This document shows, piece by piece, positions 57,101 to 64,000 of a stretch of DNA of 64,000 nucleotides. The notes below the pieces were generated by a model, which did no database searches, was not told the DNA's origin, and saw nothing but the letters and a program-made list of their open reading frames with translations. The stretch covers positions 5,766,001 to 5,830,000 of the forward strand of contig OY755174.1 of NCBI GenBank assembly GCA_963576735.1, read 5' to 3'. The position numbers were made by a program, and so were the translations under genes. Position 1 is the first letter of the stretch. Every line of letters begins with the position of its first letter. The stretch comes from Bedellia somnulentella (Eukaryota > Arthropoda > Insecta > Lepidoptera > Bedelliidae).

Positions 57101-59382
57101 AAAATTATCAGCAGAGGACAATCACATTTATCACACACATTTAGATCAAATAAAAAATGTACTGAAAAAAGAAGGTGTCCAAAGGCTGAAAATAAAAGGG
57201 TGTGTAAGATAAGACTGATGGATGTAAATGAAGCTCAAGAGATTTGCCAGGAAATTACAAAAGCCAGTTGAAAGTCTCTACGTTTCTATATGTTTATTAA
57301 TGTCTGTTACATCACATACTAAATCACCACAAATTTTAAGACTAAGAGACTGAAATTGATATTAAAAATAACTTTATTGGTAAATAATGCTTATGTAAAC
57401 AACACTTTATTTCACAATCTCTTTCTCATTGAACTTCAAAAGTCCCTGAAGGACATCCAATTATAAAGTTCTGGCTTACCTAATTTGAGATTTATAGCCA
57501 TGACTATAAGTTTTATTTTATTACTAAAATAACAATATTTCAACTCACTTCATAGGGGTATCATCCTTCTTCAATAACTGTATCAAGTTCTTCAGAGCAT
57601 CTTCTTTATCATAAATAGAGCCTTTACCCATTGCTTTCAAAGAGTATACGGCATGATATATTTCTGGAATGGTGGCATCTTTCTTGTCTAGTACAGTTGT
57701 AGCTGATTTCAAGACATCTGCTTTGAGTGAGTTCAGACAACCTGACATAGCCGCAGCATTAGTCAGTTGGAACACTTGCTCAATGTTGTTGGCATCATAA
57801 TTGATGTTTTTGAGGCTCTGTAAACATTGCATTGATTTTACAACTTTGGCATAACATTTTGCTTCAGAAAATGCTTCAGTACCAATAATACTCATTTACA
57901 AGTAAATATAACCACACATATTTGCAGTGTAGTGTCGACTTAGAATAACACTACCCCATTTCTACCCGTGAGTGATCATAAGAGGCGACGAAGGGTATAG
58001 GGATTTTAAGTGATTTTTGGGCGATGTGGTTGGAGACCCGTCACCAAAAACATTTATTATTACCATCTTTTCCCCAATCAACTTCCAAAAGTGGCTTAGG
58101 AATTTCTCATTCCAAAGCTCTGGCTACCCCGTTAAGCGATTTACAGCCGTGAGTATATGTATGTATGTATAACCACACAACGGAACATTTTGATTATCGT
58201 ATCATGACATGATTGAAAAAATATACATCTTAATGAAGTTGTGTTTATAATTAACGAGCAATTTACAATATATAGAAATAAAGATTGGTTTAATGTTATG
58301 ATAAGAAGAATTCATGAGGAAGATACTTACATCACATATATCTGGAACTTTCACACTGAGAAGTTTTAATCCTCTTACAGCATGGTACAAAGAAGACAAA
58401 TCTTTACTTTTTAAATTTTCTTCCAATATACTCTGCAACCTCTTCACATCAATTGTCTCTTGAAGAGCATTGCCATGGGTTAGACTAAATACACTTAGCA
58501 GTAGAATAGGAAGAACTGAAACAAAATGTCAATAATATCAATAAATGGATTATTGAAGTCTCTATGAGTCATTATTTAAAGTAGGTATTATTTAGGTAGT
58601 TTGGTAGGATAGGTAGGTCACAATAAATATTTTAAGGTATTAATAATAATGAATAGTGAAATTAATGATTGGGAAGTACATACAAGCAGGGACCATAAAG
58701 TTTCCCCTTTCAAGGCTTTCTATTGGGTCATTTTATTGACTTATTATTTTAACCTGTTTAAATATTCTGAACAAAACGGAGCCCTCTGAGGAAAGTCCTA
58801 AATATTAAATTTTCACATTACTATCCTCAAAGTAAAATGACTTATAACTAAAACTTGATTAACTTGAGGAAGATTTTGAAATTGCATTACTTTAATTTTA
58901 ATTCATAATAATAATTCAATGGATTATTCCATAATTTCATTTGTGTTGCTGTAACATTAATTCTCCAAGAATATCAATAACCTAGCAATAAGATATTTAG
59001 TTTGATATATACTATTTTATTCATTCAGATGCTATATGCATATGAAAAAGATATTTATGATAGGGTTAACGGATTCTGTATTTAACCTTTAATAGAAACT
59101 GGTGTATTTACACTGATAATATATAAATACAGCCTTCCCGGCATACGGGTGGGATGGAAATCAAAACAATGACGTGTCTCATAGTATGTAACACATTTAA
59201 CAATTAAAACCAATCACAATACCTCCAATTGTTATTTTGATAACAGCAAAACATATAAGTCATGAAAGAACTACAATAAATTTAGGGCTTTTGCGGGTTA
59301 CTCAAACGTTTTTTATTAATATACTTTATGCACTTCATAGGGAACTTAGGAATTAAACGGTATACTTACTATTCGAATACAT
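48135..59382 (-). CDS. RPN2: Ribophorin II (oligosaccharyltransferase subunit RPN2)
   Basis: Subunit of the ER oligosaccharyltransferase that N-glycosylates nascent proteins. Exons in transcript order: 59370-59382, 58331-58515, 57549-~57890, 56701-56859, 52999-53146, 52030-52460, 51579-51726, 50799-50940, 50275-50487, 48135-48277. About 640 aa; human is 631. It has a signal peptide (MYSNILPILLLSVFSLTHG), a helical N-terminal domain (SSLYHAVRGLKLL; EIYHAVYSLKAMGKG), the ER-lumen part (VTVQQAFVRIASEKSDVETI; FIAEPDN; VSLVVGD) and three C-terminal membrane spans (LLLLLWQW; LSALVFHLALGGFLALYGVV; ALPLALVTFLSGHRLL). Every junction is clean except exon 2 to 3: the GTAAGT donor after VPDICD and the nearest acceptor do not join in frame, so that boundary is unsettled. 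Three exons (50275, 52999, 56701) have echo copies nearby. Confidence 0.95.
48429..49805 (+). mobile_element. Full-length mariner element in an RPN2 intron
   Basis: TA at 48427-48428 and 49806-49807 flank inverted ends: CGAGGGGCATGCCAATAGAA on the left and the mirror of CGAGGGGCATGCCAAAAGAA on the right, extending to tagatactc. Length 1377 bp. A 120-bp segment (48529-48648) is duplicated in tandem (48649-48768) across the transposase start. It lies in the last ribophorin II intron, antisense to the gene. Confidence 0.93.
48733..49757 (+). pseudogene. Mariner transposase, broken
   Basis: Starts MELSRRDFRAMIYYDF, with the helix-turn-helix region (SRTTVFNWFAKFKR), HDHLSLRKRCPRWVPQKL, first catalytic aspartate in TGDKTWLYN, and the second in HHDNAAPHTSA. 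Stops follow LYN and HTSA, and a short deletion and frame change remove the CDFYLFPK region; the C-terminal piece (EEWSQVFSNCFRRMKKC) is in another frame. It therefore cannot make an active transposase. The family is mariner by motif order, and the fragment at 24676 is its nearest relative here. Confidence 0.9.
50122..50250 (-). repeat. Tandem partial copy of RPN2 exon 9
   Basis: A diverged copy of the 3' two-thirds of exon 50275-50487 lies 144 bases downstream in transcript sense. It retains cacgagcgcgctcaacgaga and a GTAAGT donor. A base change gives an in-frame TGA (plus-strand caatcaccccc, where the exon has caatgaccccc). It has no acceptor of its own. Confidence 0.85.
51293..51544. mobile_element. 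MITE with TAA target duplication
   Basis: The 252-bp element starts GGGCCAGCGCTGACTGCCGG and ends with the mirror CCGGCAGTGAGCGCCGGCCC; TAA flanks both ends (51290-51292, 51545-51547). The arms are long (about 115 bases each, including gaattcatttt), so it is nearly a perfect hairpin. TAA targets and GGGCC-type ends suggest the PIF/Harbinger group. In an RPN2 intron, 30 bases from the donor of exon 51579-51726. Confidence 0.85.
53147..53600 (-). repeat. Tandem partial copies of RPN2 exon 5
   Basis: Upstream in transcript sense of exon 52999-53146, two further copies of its first 60 or so bases with the acceptor and about 150 bases of intron. The string acttgct is at 53091, 53334 and 53563, giving periods of 243 and 229. 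The first extra copy keeps cttctccgattggctggctc and the acceptor region; the second has lost it. Intron linker cggatataacacatac is repeated with the copies. Confidence 0.9.
53972..54335 (+). repeat. tRNA-derived SINE copy
   Basis: Good copy: agtccagtgggtagaacacc (A box), gagttccaatcctgggacgg (B box), gtgagggaaaacatcgtgag, accccttcggggataaacgg. Confidence 0.8.
54340..56690. other. Large RPN2 intron region with repeats
   Basis: AT-rich intron with a SINE-like copy at 55205-55450. Bases 54416-54850 hold several palindromic motifs (gtgacgtcat twice, gtcacgtgac); gtcacgtgact also occurs near 51118 and 55901, suggesting a dispersed repeat rather than a promoter. No gene seen. Confidence 0.45.
55205..55450 (+). 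repeat. SINE-like family-1 copy
   Basis: Near full length: gtgtctgcttagaatagtag, ccgtttcttccggtgggtgt, gatgcggttggagacccatc, ttccaaaagtggctgaggaa, ending tatagccgtgagtttatgta. Confidence 0.8.
56955..57062 (-). repeat. Degraded partial copy of RPN2 exon 4
   Basis: About 150 bases upstream in transcript sense of exon 56701-56859, the minus strand reads YVLFGLCKHIGCT and ESGRALHF, matching YALVFGLCEHMGCT and ESGGALHF of the exon. About 50 bases in the middle are lost and the acceptor is degraded. The oldest of the echo copies. Confidence 0.8.
57100..57290 (+). mobile_element. RTE-like tail fragment
   Basis: Contains acatttagatcaaataaaaa, gaaggtgtccaaaggctga and gatggatgtaaatgaagctc in the family order. 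Confidence 0.6.
57927..58170 (+). repeat. SINE-like family-1 copy with target duplication
   Basis: Near full length. tataaccacaca occurs on both sides (about 57906 and 58168), giving a 12-base target duplication. It inserted close to the acceptor of RPN2 exon 3. Confidence 0.85.
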
Positions 59383-59811
59383 CTTATACTTTACACAGTA
59401 AAGTTTTCACTTATATATTTCCTCGTATCAATAAAATATCTTAATACAAGTAAGAGTAAAATCAATTTCGGTAATTATTTCCGTTTTGTGAAATAATATA
59501 CCTCACCGGTGCGGAGTGGACAGTGCATCGATTCAATTTGACATTTGAATGACAGAAACAATCGACGTAGCGCAAATGAGAATTGTTCCGAATTATTATG
59601 GCTCCGAAAAAATATATGGGTGATTGGCTGACTTAGCTTTGGCTTGATACTCTCATCTCTTGTAAACTTTGGGCTGTTTAGCTTGGTTTATTTCACTGTC
59701 GTGCGATCGAAGCAAGGCTGTCAGTCAGACGAATTCCGAAATTAAAATTTGGAATATAAAACACTGTTCTTCTACAGATTGCACTTTCAATTGTTAAATT
59801 TAATCTAAACG
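59383..59811. promoter_or_regulatory. Shared RPN2 / ATP synthase g promoter region
   Basis: The start codons of ribophorin II (minus, 59382) and ATP synthase g (plus, 59812) are 429 bases apart and divergent, so both promoters must fit here or start within it. No TATA box stands out. Confidence 0.6.
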
Positions 59812-60433
59812 ATGGCTGCTGCTGTTGGAAAAGTACCTAGCCTCATAAGCAGTAAGTATTTATTTAAATGTTTTTTACACCTCAAGTTATGTAATTCTCG
59901 ATGTTGATGCTAAGGTTATCTTTCAAAATATACCTATAATTTCTAGGATCCGGATTTACCCATGGTGGTTTGCTCTCATGCCTAAGCGTGAAAATCGGCT
60001 TGATTGGTCGTCCTCCTAGTCACACTTGCTGACTATGCACAAATAAAAAAATAGGCCGTCTTTCTTTTTAAAATTTACTTCTTCTGTGTAGCAGATTTTT
60101 AGCTGTTTTTTTTTACCATATTTGTAGTTTATTTTAATTTCAATATATTAAGAATGTTTTCTTTTCATTCTAGGTGCTATTGCTCAGGCTCGGCCTAAGT
60201 TCAACATCTTTATGAAGTATGCCAAAGTAGAATTAGCTCCACCTAAGATGAGTGACATTCCTCAAATCAAAGCAGGCATCGGCAAACTGATTTCTAGCGC
60301 TAACAGTGGTGCGTGGAAAGACCAGACAATTAAACAAGCCACACTCAACACTTTGGTTGGAATGGAAGTCATATTCTGGTTCTATGTTGGGGAATGTATT
60401 GGAAAACGCCACATTGCAGGATATGATGTTTAA
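59812..60433 (+). CDS. ATPsynG: Mitochondrial ATP synthase subunit g
   Basis: Small membrane subunit of the mitochondrial F0 sector, needed for ATP synthase dimerisation in the inner membrane. Exons 59812-59851 and 60174-60433 join in phase and give 99 aa, the typical length. The sequence shows ARPKFNIFMKYAKVELAPPK, IGKLISSANSGAWK, then a single C-terminal membrane helix (VGMEVIFWFYVGECIGKR) with the GxxxG-like spacing expected of the subunit, and ends AGYDV. An AATAAA lies at 60443, just after the stop. Confidence 0.96.
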
Positions 60434-60449
60434 GTTAAATCTAATAAAC

Positions 60450-61284
60450 AGTTTTAAGTGCTATAATTGTAGATAATTATGTTCCATAAATAAATAACTT
60501 ATATATATAATTTTTTTCATTGATTGTTTTAGGAAACAGTTTACATTCTTTTATTTTCTTCTGTAATTATGTCCAGTTTTAAATAAATTGTAAAAATAAA
60601 CCTTTTAATTTAGTTTTCATTAAATAACAGCTTATATAAGATAACGCGCCATGTTTACATCTCATAGTATATCTTGAGACTAAAAAAATAATGAAAAACA
60701 TGGTTTTAGCAACCCACATTTTTTCATGATTTTCTCCTTATATTGGGAATTATTTTTTAAACTATATACATCTTTAACTTTTTAGTACTGAATCCTTTGA
60801 AATTATTTGATCCTTGTGACCCTAATCAGGATGATGGGATAAACCTACGAAATTATTATATTGTGATTGATCCTGATTCTTGATAAGTGTACAAATTTTG
60901 AATTAAATCAGTCCATTTAAAGTGGGCCCAAATTGAGTTTAAAGGAGTTGGTACATATAAGTTTGTTAAAAAGGTTGTTCCTATTGGGTAACTACACAAT
61001 TTGTAACACATACATACATATACTCACGGCTATAAATAAAAAAAAAAGAAACTAATACCAATTACCTAAACGAAGTTGTTTCTTTGGTTTGGGTTGCACA
61101 TTACAGCAGAGTGGACCGAGATGTTGGGCTATAAGTTATAGATTCAATCACAATTAACTCTAGAACACTAATTTTCTATATTTTGCACTAACACTGACTT
61201 TGAAATGAAATTAGTGTATAAAGTTTTATGTCCATGAAGTTATTATTGATTTTGATTAAATATTTGAGACTCAAACCTTCATGC
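60450..61284. other. AT-rich intergenic DNA
   Basis: Nothing recognised beyond ATP synthase g 3' UTR at the left and a short tail acatacatatactcacggct near 61012 that marks a repeat remnant. Confidence 0.45.
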
Positions 61285-61660
61285 CTTCTATCCACTAAGG
61301 GCTGGCAGAGGTAGTAATACTTCTGAACATCACATGACCACAGAGTACCCACATTTTGCTTGGTGCAGTGTAGTTGTCGTTTTGTATGAAGACATCGTCA
61401 CATGCAGGTACAGATCAAGCCCTCAAAAAAGGTTGTGGGCATAGGCACCCAAGAACCCCTTGGCCGTAGTGATTAGTATCATCATATTAGCTTTAGCCTC
61501 AATAGAAAGTCTGAGATTGTATGTCGATTAGGGTTGAGGCCATGCCCATCTTGCCTATATCGCTGGATCCACCCTTGGTCACATGAGTAAGAACAACAAA
61601 GGCCTGTGTTTTCCTTCACCGTTAACAATCATGATAAATTAACCAGACATATGACTTTAA
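61285..61660 (-). repeat. tRNA-derived SINE copy, interrupted
   Basis: Reverse copy: gcagaggtagtaatacttct, acatcacatgaccacagagt, then after a foreign stretch (61400-61590) ttccttcaccgttaacaatc and atgataaattaaccagacat. Confidence 0.6.
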
Positions 61661-61944
61661 AAAAAACAAATTCTAGAAAATTAATAAGTTTCGATTTAAG
61701 TTGAAGTTTTGTTGTTTTAAATTGTTTAATGAGTTAAATTCTTGAAATATTAGTAAGGAAATTAAACAGGCAGAGTGCATATTTAAATAAGATTATATCT
61801 TAACAGTTGGGATTTCTTTTGGTCAATAATATGTTCTATAGTACTTTCTGAACAAGAAAGTGTTTTAAAATTTTACATGGCATACCTTTGTAGTTGGGGT
61901 CTGTTAAAGGGTTAACATTTTACCTTATACACTATGTGATGAAA

Positions 61945-62190
61945 ATCGTGATATCTCAGTGGGTAGAACATATTATGCAGATAGACGTGGGTTCAAATCC
62001 TAAGTCAGGCCTACACCAACGTGTCTTTAATGAAGGTTGTTAACAGCGAGAGAAAACATCGTACAGAAAAGTAACCAACCAAGTAATATGGCTGAGTTGT
62101 AGCACAGATTGTGACAGTGTATTTGTATAAAACCGCGATAGGCCTGCTATTAAGACGTGGGTATTCTGATTACCAGATGGCCTCTCTAAT
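61945..62190 (+). repeat. tRNA-derived SINE copy, truncated
   Basis: gatatctcagtgggtagaac (A box) and gggttcaaatcctaagtcag (B box), then aggttgttaacagcgagaga. Confidence 0.75.
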
Positions 62191-62678
62191 ATATGAAATT
62201 AAACACAAAGATTTTTCTAACTAGCTTCAAACACTTGCGTGCTTAGTCATTGCATATGAGTACTTTATTTCATGTATTAACTCTCCACTGAAGTATACTA
62301 AAAGTTGATACTCACAAAACCTCTCGTCTCGACCCGTATGTAAGTGAACTCATTATTTGATATACGCTCTAGTATCACCTTCAAAATTGAAACATTGGGA
62401 GAAACCAGTGGTCATATGAATTTACAACTTAGAAGAAGACTAATATTCGGAAGTGAAATGTGAATACGTACAGCTTAAAAGCAAGATCGCTTGCGAACAA
62501 AGATACATATTTAAATTATTTTATTACAGGTGCTAAACTAAGAGGCACAAACTGTTTCAAAGATGTTTTTTGGTCTGGGACGTAACGTTTGTAGGTAACT
62601 AAACTACTTTAAAATTAAAATAAAACCGTAACAATAACTTAATAATTTATTCAAATCTAACATCTAATAGTAGAATAA

Positions 62679-63744
62679 TCACAGCGGCGCGCACATCTGC
62701 ATAAAGGTGTAAGGATTCATGGCGCTGGCGTGTCTCAATTCTGTTTCTAATTCGGCTGGTCCTCTAAGCCACAATCTGTCGCGATAGTAGTTGGCGACAG
62801 ATATAAACTCTTTTTCGCTGTACCGGGGAACTTCCACTGGGACGAACGGGTCTACTAGATCGAATCCCTGGATATACATACAATATTTTTAAAATAATAA
62901 ATCATAAGTAACGGCTAGGAATGGCACTGATCCAATTCGTTCCGTGGGTGTCATATGGCGACTAAGGGAATTGAGACTTTAAAGTTATTGTTGGGGGATG
63001 GGACATCCATGAAGTACAATCCTTTATTTAAGTTAATTTTCCAAATCAACTTTCATGCTATCAGCACACAATGACGCGCACTACATAGAAACGCCGACAG
63101 TGCAAGAAGAATCTCCCCAGCAACACGTAACCAAGCGATATACGTCACACTCGCCATACAAATTCCACATAGCGGTTGTGAAGTTTCTAAAATACTTAGT
63201 ACATATACAAGTTCCAATTTAACACAGTCGGACCGCGGTCCTCAGGCATACCACCGCCTGGCGGAAGATCTTCTCTTTTTCTCCACAAAAGGAGATGAGA
63301 GGGATCTTCATCTGGATACAATTTTATGGAATTTAAAACCGCGGGTACAGGATGGGACTATATCAAAATGGTCTTTTCTTGTTTTTGATAAGTGTAAACT
63401 CATGAAATATTAAGTAAAAGAGAGATTCAAGAAAGGGTGACTTCAAATAAAATTGTATAATACAAGCATACACATACGCAAGCCATTTGTATCAACATTT
63501 AGGCAGGCAGAAATAATAGATAATCACTTAGTAGCTCACTTAGAATCTTAGCAAATCTCTCAAGATTTAATTATTTTCATGAAGCTTTTTATATCTCCTA
63601 CTTTTTTAGTGCTTAATTCTTCTTGGGACGCTAATTAGTTTTGAGTTTTACCTTTTTGTAGAGTAAGTATCTTGGCAGATAGCTCTCGTGGTGGTCGTCC
63701 GGTACGGCTAGCATGTCGGCTGACAACACCACTACTCCGTTTGT
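62679..63744 (-). CDS. mRpS29: Mitochondrial ribosomal protein mS29 (DAP3), 3' end
   Basis: GTP-binding subunit of the mitochondrial small ribosomal subunit, also called death-associated protein 3. Two exons are in the window: 63652-63744 (31 codons: VVVLSADMLAVPDD, LPRYLLYKK) and 62679-62867 (GFDLVDPFVPVEVPRYSEKE, then NYYRDRLWL), joined in phase and ending TGA. The combination LPRYLL-GFDLVDPFVPVEV-YSEKEF is the DAP3 C-terminus. The nucleotide-binding N-terminal part continues beyond 64000. Confidence 0.88.
62905..63070 (+). repeat. SINE-like family-1 fragment
   Basis: Diverged: taacggctaggaatggcact, gtgtcatatggcgactaagg, tttccaaatcaactttca. In the mS29 intron. Confidence 0.5.
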
Positions 63745-63844
63745 CTGGCAATAGAACATAACAATGTGCAATTAAAAAATACATAATTAATTGTTGAATA
63801 TACGTTTATTCCAAAAAACATCATCATTACAGGCATTACAATAT

Positions 63845-64000
63845 CCGTTAGAGTGTACTCGTATAAAGCGGGGTTATGCCTGCATTCTATTACGTGGATG
63901 CACTGTCCCTACGAAACGTGGGTACTCTTCACAGCTGGCGACGAATTAAAAAGCCCCAATACTCTTAGTCGCCTCTTACGTACACCCACGGGAAAAAACG
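63845..64000. repeat. SINE fragments at the window end
   Basis: 63850-63930 matches the tRNA-SINE body (acgaaacgtgggtactctt). 63945-64000 is the start of a reverse family-1 copy (agtcgcctcttacgtacacc). Confidence 0.6.

Overview
The window looks like insect, most likely lepidopteran, nuclear DNA. Genes have short GT-AG exons in long AT-rich introns. The spaces between are filled with tRNA-derived SINEs, a second SINE-like family ending in (TATG)n, RTE-type non-LTR tails, mariner elements, a BEL/Pao LTR element, a Helitron helicase remnant and several MITEs. I infer the order from this repeat mix and gene style; the species is not identifiable by eye.

Layout. (1) 5192-20231, minus: 3' part of SMC6 (11 exons, about 609 codons). 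One intron holds a decayed BEL/Pao element (7488-12401). (2) 20815-21014: a 200-N gap. (3) 21534-21704, plus: last exon of a probable arrestin-domain protein. SMC6 and this gene point away from each other, so both 5' halves should lie in the gap. (4) 25435-34277, minus: complete CSN2 (8 exons, 444 aa), with a mariner relic, a Helitron-like composite repeat and MITEs in its introns. (5) 38479-40694, plus: complete ribonucleotide reductase small subunit (6 exons, 377 aa), with E2F-like sites upstream. (6) 40700-48130: gene-poor, repeat-rich DNA. (7) 48135-59382, minus: ribophorin II (10 exons, about 640 aa), with a whole mariner in its last intron. (8) 59812-60433, plus: mitochondrial ATP synthase subunit g (99 aa), head to head with ribophorin II. 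(9) 62679-63744, minus: last two exons of mitochondrial ribosomal protein mS29/DAP3.

The genes are unrelated housekeeping loci (DNA repair, ubiquitin regulation, dNTP supply, ER glycosylation, mitochondria) and form no operon or pathway. The transposon genes are all broken.

The most unusual signal is a recurrent exon echo. Six exons in three genes (two in SMC6, one in CSN2, three in ribophorin II) are each flanked by diverged tandem copies of part of the same exon, several still carrying its splice donor, splice acceptor or poly(A) signal. The same stretch of genome also holds a 120-bp tandem duplication inside a mariner and a long palindrome built into a BEL 5' LTR, which suggests a general local-duplication process. 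No CRISPR array, operon or intact rRNA or tRNA gene was seen.
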